Assembly (NCBI GenBank): GCA_029288485.1
Contig: JARIHC010000004.1
Coordinates: 305,412 to 369,411, forward strand
Source of the DNA: Candidatus Saccharimonadota bacterium
Lineage (GTDB): Bacteria > Patescibacteriota > Saccharimonadia > Saccharimonadales > UBA4665
Length of the DNA: 64,000 bases
Reading direction: 5' to 3'
In this document: positions 1 through 9,369 of the stretch, one piece after another
Numbering within the stretch: position 1 is the stretch's first letter
Layout: every line of letters begins with the position of its first letter
Translations under genes and position numbers: made by a program
The notes under the pieces: model-generated
The model's database searches: none
Told to the model about the DNA's origin: nothing
The model's input: the letters and a program-made list of their open reading frames with translations, nothing else

Positions 1-63
1 CTGTTTTAGAGCTTGGGCTACCTCTGTTTGTAGCTTGTCAGCACGGCGTGCTTCGTCTTGCAT
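1..63 (-). CDS. N-terminal fragment of an unidentified protein, cut by the window edge
   Basis: An ATG six bases downstream of the stop of the M16 peptidase gene opens a frame that runs off the window with no stop. The 21 visible residues are charged and helix-prone (MQDEARRADKLQTEVAQALK), as in a coiled-coil start. The tight spacing fits a third gene of the secA-peptidase operon. Too little is visible to name a family. Confidence 0.4.
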   Translation of the reverse strand, partial: MQDEARRADKLQTEVAQALKQ

Positions 64-68
64 AAATT

Positions 69-1370
69 CTACTTGCCTTTTTTGGTTTTCCAAAGAGGCT
101 CAAGCTGGTGTTGGCGCTCGCCGACAAAGCGCTGGCTGGTATTACCCAGCACGCCAAAGCCCCAGACATTATCGCTAAACATGTCATTCACAACATCTAT
201 AATCTGGCGTTTACTTACCGATCGGATGCGTTCTGGTATAAGGTAATAGTCGTCAATTATGCCATCAAAGAAATATCGCCCCAAGTAACCGCCGGCTGTG
301 CCGCCAACAGTTTGGCCGCTCCGCTGAAAACGGCCCAAAGCATATTGTTTAGTATTTTTGATGTCTTTTTGCGACAGTTTACCGGCCTGTAACTTCTTTA
401 GCTCCCCGCTAATTATGTCAAACAACGGCGCTATATTCTTATTGGACACCTGGGTACCAAACCACCAGTTTGTAGCGCTAGAAGTATGGCTGACGCCAGA
501 GTTCATGCTATAGACCAGACCACGCTCGCGGGCGGCGCCCAAAATTTTGGAATGAAGTGTTTCAGTAAGCAAAGTGTTGACTAGGTACAGCGCATCGCTT
601 TCAGGATCCGCGAGACGCCTGTCGGCAAAAGTATCGATGTAAAAGTATAGGTTTTCTACAGTGTCATTAGGTACGTAAATCGGCTTTTTTAGCCGGCGCA
701 GGCTTTCTTGCGGCAAGGCAAAGCGTTCGCCGTCGTGCGGCAGCTCAATGTTCTCTAGCATTTTAGTCAGAGCGCGGCGGCGAGACGGTGTAAGCTTGCC
801 GGTAATAACAAACCGCATATTGGGTGTGTGATGAGTGTGCTTATAGTGCTCGCGTACATCTGTTAATTGAACATTCTTCATAAGCTCTAAGCGCTCAACG
901 TCAGACTTCGAAATCAATCCTAGAGCCTTCCTCATTTCAAGCCCCAGCCGCCGGAAATGATTGTTGCTATGGGCAGCCATTTCTTCACGCACGTTGCCAA
1001 ACTCAGCTTTGAATTCTTCTTCTAAAAACAGCGGTTTGGTGATAGCAGCCAACAACAGCTTAAGTACTCGGCTCCACTCAAAGTCCGCACACTCGCCTTC
1101 GTAGATAATGTCGTAAACACCTGTTGTAGCATTGCTATAAGCCCCGTTTTTCTCCAGCTCAGCCTGAAAGTCGCGAGCTTTAGGGATCAGCTCGTTAGCG
1201 CCAAGAAGTACGTGCTCCATTAGGTGCGGCACCTCCCACTTTTCCGGTTCTACCAGATACTCGCCCGCCCTAAAGTTAATATGAAAAGTCATAACCGAAG
1301 CGTCAGGCACATTTATAAGCAACCCCTCGGCGCCATTATTTAGCTTAACTTCGTGAACTTTATGCTTCAT
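69..1370 (-). CDS. M16 family zinc peptidase (insulinase/processing-peptidase type)
   Basis: 433 residues, the usual size of a single-chain M16B-type peptidase. The inverted zinc motif HxxEH is at about residues 49-53 (HLMEH), and the expected distal acidic segment (VREEMAAH) follows about 75 residues later, so the N-terminal half should be catalytic. The C-terminal half, with the R/Y-type segment FQRSGQTVGGTAGGYLGRYF, resembles the second M16 domain. These enzymes cleave small or unfolded peptides. The start lies three bases after the secA stop, so the two genes are probably co-transcribed. The substrate is unknown. Confidence 0.88.
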   Translation of the reverse strand: MKHKVHEVKLNNGAEGLLINVPDASVMTFHINFRAGEYLVEPEKWEVPHLMEHVLLGANELIPKARDFQAELEKNGAYSNATTGVYDIIYEGECADFEWSRVLKLLLAAITKPLFLEEEFKAEFGNVREEMAAHSNNHFRRLGLEMRKALGLISKSDVERLELMKNVQLTDVREHYKHTHHTPNMRFVITGKLTPSRRRALTKMLENIELPHDGERFALPQESLRRLKKPIYVPNDTVENLYFYIDTFADRRLADPESDALYLVNTLLTETLHSKILGAARERGLVYSMNSGVSHTSSATNWWFGTQVSNKNIAPLFDIISGELKKLQAGKLSQKDIKNTKQYALGRFQRSGQTVGGTAGGYLGRYFFDGIIDDYYLIPERIRSVSKRQIIDVVNDMFSDNVWGFGVLGNTSQRFVGERQHQLEPLWKTKKGK

Positions 1371-1373
1371 GCT

Positions 1374-3986
1374 TTAATGTTTCTTCCGCCGCTTAGCGGT
1401 TTTCTTGCGCTGTCGTTCTTGTTTGCGTGTTTTCTTGCGGGCGGCAGTTTTCTTTTTGGTCGAGGCTTGTACAGATTGCTTATCGGCAAAATCGGTGGCC
1501 TCGAACTCTGTTTCGGCCGCCGTAATCTGCGAAGCGTTATCAACTGAGCCGCGCGCAGCACGGGTCAACTCTGTTTCAATAGCCCGATCTAGGTCTTCTT
1601 GGGCTATCGGTTGGGCGTGGAACAGATGCACTAAAGTGTCGTGGCGTAAACTCAGCTGCATTTCATCAAACAATAATTGACCGCGGCGGCGGTACTCTAC
1701 TAGCGGATCTTGTTGTCCAACACTCATCCAATGGATTCCCTCACGTAAGTGATCCATATTCTCTAAGTGCTGCATCCATAAGTTATCCAGCACCTGCAAG
1801 TAAATATCGCGCTCTACTTTACGCATAACTTCTTTGGTAAAAGCTATTTCTCTGGCCTCGTAAAGTTCCGTGGCTTCGGTGCCTAGCACTTTCATAAATT
1901 TATCGGCTTCCGAATCAAACAACCTGTCCAGCGTAGCCTCGTCAAATGGAAAGACTTCGCGCAAAACATCTTCGAATTGATCAGTTGTAACCAGCGGCGA
2001 GTTAGCCAGGGCTTTTACTTCTTCTTCTACCAAAATTTTTATACGTTTACTGATGTCTGTGGAGCGCAAAATTTCGCGGCGCATGGCGTACACGGCCTTG
2101 CGGTGGCGATTCATAACATCATCGTACTGAACGACAGCTTTACGGTTATCAAAGTGATAGCCCTCGACCTTCTTCTGGGCGCCTTCTAAGCTGCGGCTAA
2201 TCATGCGGTTTTCAATCGGTGTTTCATCGTTGACGTTAAGCCGTTCCATAACGTTTTTAATGCGATCGCCGCCGAATATACGCATCAGATCATCTTCGGT
2301 ACTAACGAAAAATTGAGTCACACCGGGATCGCCTTGACGGCCAGATCGTCCACGCAGCTGATTATCGATGCGGCGTGATTCATGGCGTTCAGAACCTAGC
2401 ACAAATAGACCGCCCAACTCTTTAACTCCTTTGCCCAAAACAATGTCAGTACCACGTCCGGCGATGTTGGTGGCTAGCGTCACGGAGCCTTTTTCGCCGG
2501 CTTTGGCAACAATAGTTGCCTCGCGCTCATTATTTTTGGCGTTTAGTACTTGATGCGGCACATTAGCCTTAGAAAGCATTTGCCCCAACGCTTCGTTCTT
2601 TTCGATGGAAACCGTACCTATTAGAACCGGCTGACCTTTGGTATGCAGCGCCTGAATCTCGCGCACTATAGCTTTAAATTTAGCTTTTTCTGTCCGATAA
2701 ATACGATCGGATTTATCATCTCGGGCTATCGTTCTGTTGGATGGGACTTCCACGACGTCCAGCTTATAAACTTGATGGAATTCTTCCGCTTCGGTCATGG
2801 CAGTACCGGTCATACCGGCCAGCTTGTCGTACAAGCGGAAGTAATTCTGGAAGGATATGGTAGCCAGTGTCATGCTTTCTTCCTGGACTTCTACCCCTTC
2901 TTTGGCCTCGATAGCTTGATGTAGACCTTCGTTATAGCGGCGGCCAGCCAGGAGGCGGCCGGTGAATTCATCAACAATAACCACTTCACCTTCGCGACTC
3001 ACTACATAGTCTTTATCGCGGTGAAAGAGCGCATGAGCTCGAAGCGCCTGCTGCAGGTGATAAATAGTGCGGATGTTCTCGCTGCCATATAGATTGTCTA
3101 TGCCGAGCGTTTTCTGAACTAATTCCACGCCAGCATCTGTCAAAATAACCTGTTTGCGCTTTTCATCGGTCTCGAAATGCTTGTCTTTTACCAGTTGGCG
3201 CACCACTTTGGAAAACTGGGCGTAAGCGCTGCCGCTGGTCACACTAGGAGCGCTGATGATTAGTGGCGTACGGGCTTCGTCAATCAAAATTGAGTCAACT
3301 TCGTCAACGATCGCGTAGTGCAAATCGCGCTGGCGAAGCTGGTCAACCTCTTTAACCATGTTGTCGCGCAAGTAATCAAAACCGAATTCATTATTGGTGC
3401 CGTAGGTTATGTCGGCGGCATAGGCCTCTTGACGGGTACAAGGTTTAAGGTGTTTGAAGCGCTCGTCTTCATGATCTTTGTTCTCAAACTTTTTATCGTA
3501 AATATAGGAGTGGTCAGCCAGAATAACACCAGTAGTCATACCCATAAAGTCATAGACCTGCCCCATCCACCCGGCATCACGTTGAGCTAGGTAATCGTTA
3601 ACGGTAACTACGTGCACGCCTTTTTCGGTCAGTGCGTTCAAGTAAACTGGCAGCGTGGCTACTAGTGTTTTACCTTCGCCAGTTTTCATTTCGGCTACGT
3701 TGCCTTCGTGCAGCACCATCCCGCCGATCAGCTGGACATCGAAGTGCCGCATACCGAGCGAACGAGTGGCCGCTTCGCGGACTACTGCGAAGGCATCTGG
3801 CAGCAGCGTGTCGAGGGATTCTTTTTTAAGCCGTTTTTTAAGCGCGTCTGTCTGTTCGCGCAGCTGTTTATTGGTTAGTTTTTCATACTTTTCAGCTAGC
3901 ACGTTTATATCGCGAACGCGCTTTTTTAACCGCTTGACCGTTTTGGCCTGCGGGTCGCCTAAAATCTTCTTAAAGACAATGTTCAT
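1374..3986 (-). CDS. secA: Preprotein translocase ATPase SecA
   Basis: 870 residues. SecA is the motor that drives preproteins through SecYEG. Visible: Walker A MKTGEGKT at about residues 100-107, the DEVD-type Walker B (IVDEVDSILIDEARTPLI), the preprotein-binding segment, the helicase-like second motor domain (RGSGRQGDPG, NIAGRGTDI) and a helical scaffold. The usual C-terminal CxC zinc tail that binds SecB or lipids is missing; the last 30 residues are almost all Lys and Arg (KKTRKQERQRKKTAKRRKKH). A TATAAT -10 sequence lies at 4036-4041 in the upstream gap; no good -35 was seen. Confidence 0.97.
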   Translation of the reverse strand: MNIVFKKILGDPQAKTVKRLKKRVRDINVLAEKYEKLTNKQLREQTDALKKRLKKESLDTLLPDAFAVVREAATRSLGMRHFDVQLIGGMVLHEGNVAEMKTGEGKTLVATLPVYLNALTEKGVHVVTVNDYLAQRDAGWMGQVYDFMGMTTGVILADHSYIYDKKFENKDHEDERFKHLKPCTRQEAYAADITYGTNNEFGFDYLRDNMVKEVDQLRQRDLHYAIVDEVDSILIDEARTPLIISAPSVTSGSAYAQFSKVVRQLVKDKHFETDEKRKQVILTDAGVELVQKTLGIDNLYGSENIRTIYHLQQALRAHALFHRDKDYVVSREGEVVIVDEFTGRLLAGRRYNEGLHQAIEAKEGVEVQEESMTLATISFQNYFRLYDKLAGMTGTAMTEAEEFHQVYKLDVVEVPSNRTIARDDKSDRIYRTEKAKFKAIVREIQALHTKGQPVLIGTVSIEKNEALGQMLSKANVPHQVLNAKNNEREATIVAKAGEKGSVTLATNIAGRGTDIVLGKGVKELGGLFVLGSERHESRRIDNQLRGRSGRQGDPGVTQFFVSTEDDLMRIFGGDRIKNVMERLNVNDETPIENRMISRSLEGAQKKVEGYHFDNRKAVVQYDDVMNRHRKAVYAMRREILRSTDISKRIKILVEEEVKALANSPLVTTDQFEDVLREVFPFDEATLDRLFDSEADKFMKVLGTEATELYEAREIAFTKEVMRKVERDIYLQVLDNLWMQHLENMDHLREGIHWMSVGQQDPLVEYRRRGQLLFDEMQLSLRHDTLVHLFHAQPIAQEDLDRAIETELTRAARGSVDNASQITAAETEFEATDFADKQSVQASTKKKTAARKKTRKQERQRKKTAKRRKKH

Positions 3987-4072
3987 ACTCCGGAAATGGT
4001 TTCCCCCTGTTTAGATAGACAAAAGTATCTTTGCCATTATAACGATTTCGTCCGGCAAATGCGACTATGAAA

Positions 4073-4435
4073 TCATGCCTGGCGGCGACTAAAGCGAGCG
4101 AAGACATGCCGGCGCATTTTACCGCCTTCGTGCTTTGCCTTGTATTTTTTAATTTGCTGTTTGAGTTTGGCTTCGACTATATCGACAGCCGCGAACATGT
4201 TCATGGCACTTTCTTTGGCTACCAGCGTCTGGTGCGGCAAGCGCAAAATGGCTTCGCACGAACAATGATCAGTTTTCTTAGATTTGCTCTCGCGCAAAAT
4301 TACTTCGCCGTGAGCACTTTGCCGATCATGCTTGGATAAGTAACGATCCAGGCCGCCAATCTTGCGGTTTATGTATTTGTTAAGAGACTCGTTGATGTCG
4401 GCGCGGACTCCCTGAACTTCAAATTTCTGTAGCAT
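4073..4435 (-). CDS. hpf: Short ribosome hibernation factor (HPF/RaiA family)
   Basis: 120 residues with the Sigma-54-modulation/S30EA fold pattern: an N-terminal strand-helix (FEVQGVRADINESLNKYINRK), the central strand segment and the helix AAVDIVEAKLKQQIKKYK. It lacks the long-form C-terminal dimerisation domain, so it is a YfiA/short-HPF type that should bind the 30S decoding region and stall idle ribosomes. It has a near-perfect Shine-Dalgarno (AAAGGAGG) five bases before the ATG, one of the strongest in the window. It lies upstream of secA on the same strand. Confidence 0.9.
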   Translation of the reverse strand: MLQKFEVQGVRADINESLNKYINRKIGGLDRYLSKHDRQSAHGEVILRESKSKKTDHCSCEAILRLPHQTLVAKESAMNMFAAVDIVEAKLKQQIKKYKAKHEGGKMRRHVFARFSRRQA

Positions 4436-4481
4436 TCGAACCTCCTTTTTTAATTATACGTATTTGCAGTCAACGGGTATG

Positions 4482-5777
4482 TCAAATTTCCGACTTCCCG
4501 CCCATAAACGGCCGCAGAACTTCAGGAACTATCACATTACCGTCTTGGGTTTGGAAGTTTTCGATAATGGCAATCAGCGGACGCTCCGAGAAAGCCGTGG
4601 CATCGTTAGTGTGGGCTAGATCGATAGAGCCATCCACGCGGCGAACCCGCGTTTTCATACTGCGCGTTTGATAGTCAGTGATGTAGTCAGCCGTGTGGGT
4701 TTCACGGTATTTGCCCTGTCCGGGCAGCCAGACCTCTATGTCTACGCCAGCGGCATTCGGAAAGCCGATATCGGCTGTGCACTTGTTGACTACTTGATAC
4801 GGTAAACCAAGCTGCTGCATTAAATATTCCTGGATAGCAATCAAAAACAGGTGCTCATCCAAGGAGTTATCCGGCGAGTTAAAACATTCCATTTCTAGCT
4901 TATTAAATTGATGTAAGCGCAGTATGCCCTCCATGTCTTTGCCGTAGGTGCCAGCCTCGCGCCGAAAAGCCGTAGTGTAGCCAACGTATCGCAGCGGCAA
5001 GTCTTTTTCGTCGATAATTTCATTTAGATACATGGGTGCCAGCGTGTGCTCAGCACTGGCATTTAGCCAAAGATCGTCGCCTTCCAGCTTGTAAGTTTGC
5101 TCCTCTTTATTGAGCCGTCCGGTCGCCATGTAGACATCGGTCTTTGCTACAGCCGGCGGCAATACCGGCACAAACGACTTAGCGCTTACTTGCAAACCCT
5201 TGTCGTCAATAATCTTTTGCAGAACTTTTTCGTCGGTTAGCTGGCTAAGCGCGAACTGCCATAGAGCAAATTCTAGCAACACCAGATCACCTTTTAAGTA
5301 AGCAAACCGAGAGCCAGCTATTTTGGCGGCGCGTTCTTTGTCGATCCAACCCTTGGCGCCAGCCAGCTCAACATGATTTTTAGGATTAAAATTGAACCGT
5401 GGCGGTTCGCCGACAGTTTTTGAAACTTGGTTTTCTGCTTCGCTGGCGCCAACTGGCACACTATCTAACGGCATATTCGGAACTTGTTTTAATATACTGG
5501 TGAACTCTTTTTCGATTGACTCCAATTTGTGGTCAATATCTGCCACCTGATCGCGCAGCTGTCTGCCTCTAGCAATCTGTTCATCGCTGGGCTTTTGACC
5601 TTTAGTCTGAGCCGTTAGCTCGTTGCGCTGGCGCCGTAAATCTTCGGCTTGCTGAGTTAGTTCTCGACGTTCTTTGTCAAACCCCAGTAGCTGTTGGATA
5701 TCGACTTCGTAGCCTTTTTGTTTGGACTTCTCTGTCACCAACTCCGGATTGTCGCGAATAAACTGAATATCTAGCAT
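4482..5777 (-). CDS. serS: Seryl-tRNA synthetase
   Basis: Class II synthetase charging tRNA-Ser. The N-terminal coiled-coil arm (about residues 25-110) is followed by the catalytic core with motif 2 (FRREAGTYGKDMEG) and motif 3 near the C-terminus. The ATG giving MLDIQFIRDNPEL is chosen because SerS proteins begin this way; an in-frame GTG at 5795 would add six residues. Length (431) is normal. The gene diverges from the membrane-protein gene at 5855. Confidence 0.96.
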   Translation of the reverse strand: MLDIQFIRDNPELVTEKSKQKGYEVDIQQLLGFDKERRELTQQAEDLRRQRNELTAQTKGQKPSDEQIARGRQLRDQVADIDHKLESIEKEFTSILKQVPNMPLDSVPVGASEAENQVSKTVGEPPRFNFNPKNHVELAGAKGWIDKERAAKIAGSRFAYLKGDLVLLEFALWQFALSQLTDEKVLQKIIDDKGLQVSAKSFVPVLPPAVAKTDVYMATGRLNKEEQTYKLEGDDLWLNASAEHTLAPMYLNEIIDEKDLPLRYVGYTTAFRREAGTYGKDMEGILRLHQFNKLEMECFNSPDNSLDEHLFLIAIQEYLMQQLGLPYQVVNKCTADIGFPNAAGVDIEVWLPGQGKYRETHTADYITDYQTRSMKTRVRRVDGSIDLAHTNDATAFSERPLIAIIENFQTQDGNVIVPEVLRPFMGGKSEI

Positions 5778-5854
5778 GCTAGTAGTATAACTCACGTTGT
5801 ACCATGAGCCAGGATTGTGGTATGTTACAGATATAACCTCAAAATAGAAATTTC

Positions 5855-6574
5855 ATGAATCCTAACTCTGCTACAACTTCAGGCCAAGAAACCCCGCCTC
5901 CGCCGACTCCTCCGGTGGCCGGGCCGCCGCAACAAGTCCCAGTCCAAGCTCATTCAAAAAGAAACAAAATTACGGCCGTTTTACTAGCAATATTCGTAGG
6001 CATCTTCGGCTGGATTTACACATACCAAAAAGATAAGAAAAAGTTTTGGGCGAGCCTAGTTCTAGAACTAGCTCTCTTGGTCGCAGCTTCAGTAACAAAT
6101 CTTTTTGCGGTATATATCATCTACTATCTAGGCGGGCTAGGTGTCTATATATGGGTAATAGTGGATGCTGTTAGGCGGCCTGAAGCGTTTTTTACCCAGT
6201 ACCCTAATTATCAAGCTGCTAACCCTCAGGCCATTCAACCTGCGGCTGCTACAGTTATTCCCGGGGCGCAAGCACAAGTCGCTCCTGCCCCAGCTCCAAC
6301 CAACCCCTCCGATGAAGACTCGTATCAGACTTTGATGCCAACTAAGAATAAATTTGCGCTTAAAAGCTACTACTATGGCTGCGCAGGTATCATCCCTGTG
6401 CTCGGCTTACCATTTACTATCCTTGCGATTACGAACGGCCGACAAGCCATGAAGCTATATAAGACCAGCCCTACACCCGGCGCAAAAGGCCATGCGATGG
6501 TGGGGATTGGCCTTGCAATCTTTGAGCTAATAATACTGGTTGTCTTTTTGATTATAATTGCAGCTGCTTTATGA
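5855..6574 (+). CDS. Membrane protein with proline-rich N-terminus and two hydrophobic blocks
   Basis: 239 residues. Residues 1-35 are Pro/Gln-rich. A first block (about 38-100) has closely spaced membrane segments and a KDKKKFW turn. A Pro/Ala-rich linker follows, then a C-terminal block (about 175-239) of two segments in the GxxGIIPVLGLPFTILAI...GxAMVGIGLAIFELI pattern, which resembles DUF4190-type proteins. Such small proteins are common in Gram-positive and CPR envelopes, but their role is not known. The family call is by eye only. Confidence 0.7.
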   Translation: MNPNSATTSGQETPPPPTPPVAGPPQQVPVQAHSKRNKITAVLLAIFVGIFGWIYTYQKDKKKFWASLVLELALLVAASVTNLFAVYIIYYLGGLGVYIWVIVDAVRRPEAFFTQYPNYQAANPQAIQPAAATVIPGAQAQVAPAPAPTNPSDEDSYQTLMPTKNKFALKSYYYGCAGIIPVLGLPFTILAITNGRQAMKLYKTSPTPGAKGHAMVGIGLAIFELIILVVFLIIIAAAL

Positions 6575-6619
6575 CCACTGCCGGCAAATAACCAAACACA
6601 ACCGGCTTAAACACTATGT

Positions 6620-7432
6620 TTAGTCTTTGCTTCTGGCTTTAGATTTTTTGCCGTTGAGGTGGTTAACCGTCAGTTCAGTGCGGGCGCGGGCGTATTCGCA
6701 GAAATCGCACGGACCGCCCATCGCCGCCTCGCCTACTGGAGGCATATTATCGTCATCTAAGCATTTTTTAATTCTGCGGAGAGTGGGTTCAACCCAGGAG
6801 TCATCACCCTTATATGGGATCAGTTTAGTTTTGAACTCCAGCTTGTCGCCAAAACCATCCATGTCTACATCAAAGCGAGCGTTTGTATAAACAAAATAGC
6901 CGGTGTCTTGAACTTTAAAGCCGTTAGCGCGCAGCAGCCATTGGTACACTTCCATTTGCCGCTTATAGCTAATCTGCCAAGCTGAGTCTATAGTTACGTC
7001 GGCTTGTTTGGCGGTCGCTTTATAATCAACTACGATCAGCTCGCCGGCGTCATTAACCCAGACGTCGTCAATTGCACCGTAAACGTGTAAATTGGTAGCC
7101 GCATGAACAGTAGCCACGCCGGTAAAATTGTAGCGCCATTTATCGAGCTGATCATGCTGGTACGGAACAGCCTTGATTTGGTTGTCGGTCATGATAGGAT
7201 GCGGCGTGCCAGCCTCGCGGTGAACATCAAACTCTTTTTTAAATAATTCATCGATCGCTTTATTGATGTTAAATGGCGGGCCGGACGGCCGCTTGATTTT
7301 TAGACGCGCATCCAGCCAAAAACAACGCGGACACTGCATAAACAATTCTATTTTGCTGCGACTTATCTTGAAGACTTCGCTCTGCCCAGGTTCGTAAGGT
7401 TTGGCGCGAGAGCGCGAATAATTATTTGGCAT
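6620..7432 (-). CDS. PD-(D/E)XK nuclease with likely Fe-S cysteines (Cas4/RecB-like)
   Basis: 270 residues. The active-site pattern is visible as GAIDDVW then ELIVVDYKAT (Asp, Asp, Lys), preceded by the SKIELFMQCPRCFWL segment and followed by the QMEVYQWLL helix, as in RecB-type and Cas4-type nucleases. Cysteines 34 and 37 at the N-terminus and 242 and 245 near the C-terminus (GGPCDFCEY) could hold a 4Fe-4S cluster, as in Cas4/AddB. No cas genes or helicase are adjacent, so a role in DNA repair or processing is more likely than CRISPR adaptation. Confidence 0.82.
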   Translation of the reverse strand: MPNNYSRSRAKPYEPGQSEVFKISRSKIELFMQCPRCFWLDARLKIKRPSGPPFNINKAIDELFKKEFDVHREAGTPHPIMTDNQIKAVPYQHDQLDKWRYNFTGVATVHAATNLHVYGAIDDVWVNDAGELIVVDYKATAKQADVTIDSAWQISYKRQMEVYQWLLRANGFKVQDTGYFVYTNARFDVDMDGFGDKLEFKTKLIPYKGDDSWVEPTLRRIKKCLDDDNMPPVGEAAMGGPCDFCEYARARTELTVNHLNGKKSKARSKD

Positions 7433-7479
7433 ATATAAGTATTCTACCAGGCAGATCTTTATTTATTCTTAAATCTGGC

Positions 7480-8145
7480 TTAATGAAAACCGCCGCCCAG
7501 GGCTGATAAGCGTCGGTTTTGCAGCTCCTGCAAAAATTGCAGATAATCCGACAGGGCCTCCAGGCTATCAAGCGAGGATATGTCTTTAAAGCTAGACAAT
7601 TCTTCTATGCCTAACAGCTCTTCTTCATGGTTGATTTCTTTGCAAACTAAAAGAATTGTTTCGCGTTTACGCCGTATCAGGTAGTCTTCTGCAGCGCTAA
7701 AATCGTCGGATTTGGAATATATAACTTCGCTCATTGCTGCCGTAGTTGCTAGAGTAATAAACACATCGCGTATGACTTTTGGGCCGACTTTAATCGCAGG
7801 CTCAATATCGAGCAAGCCATCTTTAGCAAAACCTTTTATTGCATCTCTAACAGTATCGTGGCCCATGCCTAGCTCAAAAGATATGGGTGCTACCACCCCT
7901 CTCTTGTCTTCAGAAGCGGTATTTATCCCGCGGTAACTATCACCCTCGGCAATACTAAGAGTCAGTTGTCGTAAAATTGCTATTCTAGCTTGTTCGCGCG
8001 TCAGCTGCACTTCCTCGCCAAGTTCAGTTTGCTGGCTTGGGTAAAGCGAATCCAGGCCTTCTTTGATTTCCGCCATTATTTCAGGCGGCGGCTCGCCGAG
8101 CGGATCGTGGTAGCCCCTAGAGGCGTAAGTTTGCAATGCTTCCAT
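7480..8145 (-). CDS. Protein with a winged-helix-like segment, function unknown
   Basis: 221 residues. The central part (ISFELGMGHDTVRDAIKGFAKDGLLDIEP, about residues 93-121) reads like a helix-turn-helix plus wing of GntR style, where short segments such as TVRDAI and DGLL are typical. The rest is helical and charged, with an acidic C-terminal half. No membrane segment or effector domain is recognised. It is the middle gene of a loose minus-strand cluster between a HAD phosphatase and the Cas4/RecB-like nuclease. A DNA-binding role is plausible but weak. Confidence 0.65.
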   Translation of the reverse strand: MEALQTYASRGYHDPLGEPPPEIMAEIKEGLDSLYPSQQTELGEEVQLTREQARIAILRQLTLSIAEGDSYRGINTASEDKRGVVAPISFELGMGHDTVRDAIKGFAKDGLLDIEPAIKVGPKVIRDVFITLATTAAMSEVIYSKSDDFSAAEDYLIRRKRETILLVCKEINHEEELLGIEELSSFKDISSLDSLEALSDYLQFLQELQNRRLSALGGGFH

Positions 8146-8190
8146 ATAAACTCAATTATTGACTAAGTTATAACATGTTTACTGATATTA

Positions 8191-8811
8191 CTAAAGTTCT
8201 TCTAAGATACGAATAATGTCTTCAGGTTTTTCAGCCATAGCTGTTGGTTCCAGAGCTTCTAAGTCTGCTGGCCGCGCAAAACCCCACGCTACAGAAACTA
8301 TGCGGATATTAGCGGCTTTGGCGGCTTTAATATCACGCGCTTCATCGCCTATATAAAAAGCGTCTTCTGCTTCAATATTTTGATCTTTTAATAGACCCTT
8401 TAGAGCCCGCCCCTTGCCAAACAATCCCACTCCGCCGTAAACCTCCAAAAAGTATTTGTGCAGCTTGTAGTGATGCAAAAAAGTATGGATATTACCCACT
8501 GTATTATGAGACAAAATAAAAAGCTCATGGCCCTCGGCATGTAATTTTTTGATAACCTCTGGCATGTCTTCAAAAGGCTGCACCTTGCCGATTACTTCGT
8601 GCATGCGCTTCCGCCCTTTAAAAAATAAGCCGATTAGTCGCCACCAGGAATGGCCGAATAGCCTGCCGATAGCAGCCATAGAATGGCCGCGCAACTCGTC
8701 TTTTTCGGCCCCCGATAGATGCGGCCGGCCAGCTTCGACTGCTAAAAAGTCAGCAATGTAGTCAAAGCTGTCGGCGATTGTACCGTCGAAGTCAAAAATT
8801 ATAGCTGCCAT
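8191..8811 (-). CDS. HAD-superfamily hydrolase, phosphoglycolate-phosphatase-like
   Basis: 206 residues, starting with the HAD nucleophile motif (IIFDFDGTIADS; Asp7 and Asp9). A helical cap follows, then motif II (FILSHNT), a lysine segment (GKGRALKGLL) and motif IV (FYIGDEARDIKAAKAA). This is the Gph/PpaX arrangement for small phosphomonoesters; the real substrate cannot be read from sequence. Its start is only 9 bases from the GTG upstream of msrA on the other strand. Confidence 0.88.
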   Translation of the reverse strand: MAAIIFDFDGTIADSFDYIADFLAVEAGRPHLSGAEKDELRGHSMAAIGRLFGHSWWRLIGLFFKGRKRMHEVIGKVQPFEDMPEVIKKLHAEGHELFILSHNTVGNIHTFLHHYKLHKYFLEVYGGVGLFGKGRALKGLLKDQNIEAEDAFYIGDEARDIKAAKAANIRIVSVAWGFARPADLEALEPTAMAEKPEDIIRILEEL

Positions 8812-8835
8812 TGCCTATTAGTGTACCCTAAAAGT

Positions 8836-9369
8836 ATGGCATCAAACCAGTTAGCAACTCTCGGCGGCGGTTGTTTTTGGTGTCTTGAGGCGTTCTACCA
8901 GCGCGTCAAAGGCATTGAATCGGTTGTTTCCGGTTACAGCGGTGGACACACCAAAAATCCTACGATGGCAGAAGTATACGGCGGCAAAACCGGCCACGCC
9001 GAAGTTGTACAGCTTAAATTTGATCCAGAAACTATATCGTACGAAGAAATTCTAGAAATTTTTTACGTGATGCACGACCCTACAACCCTGAATCGCCAAG
9101 ACCATGACATTGGCGACGAATACCGCTCAGTAATTTTTTATCACGACGACGGGCAAAAACTGATCGCTGACAAAGTGACCGCGAATTTCGCGGCCAAACT
9201 GTGGCGGGACCCGATAGTTACCCAAATCGTGCCGTTACAAAAATTTTGGCCGGCGGGCGAAGACCAACAAGACTTCTATAACAAAAACCCGAGTGTTGGC
9301 TATTGCCAAGTAATCATAGAACCAAAAATTCAGAAACTACGCCAAAAATTTGCTGCCAAACTAAAGTAG
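8836..9369 (+). CDS. msrA: Peptide-methionine (S)-S-oxide reductase
   Basis: 177 residues from the ATG used here (an in-frame GTG at 8821 would add five). The catalytic motif GGCFWC is at residues 11-16, followed by the family blocks GVxSVxSGYSGG-like (IESVVSGYSGGHTKNP) and the C-terminal QKFWPAGEDQQDFY. It repairs oxidised methionine in proteins. Its stop abuts the stop of the convergent asparaginase gene with no bases between. Confidence 0.95.
   Translation: MASNQLATLGGGCFWCLEAFYQRVKGIESVVSGYSGGHTKNPTMAEVYGGKTGHAEVVQLKFDPETISYEEILEIFYVMHDPTTLNRQDHDIGDEYRSVIFYHDDGQKLIADKVTANFAAKLWRDPIVTQIVPLQKFWPAGEDQQDFYNKNPSVGYCQVIIEPKIQKLRQKFAAKLK

Noticed and set aside
6620..7432. CRISPR-Cas adaptation module
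   Set aside because: Only a Cas4-like nuclease is present; no repeat array or other cas gene in the window.
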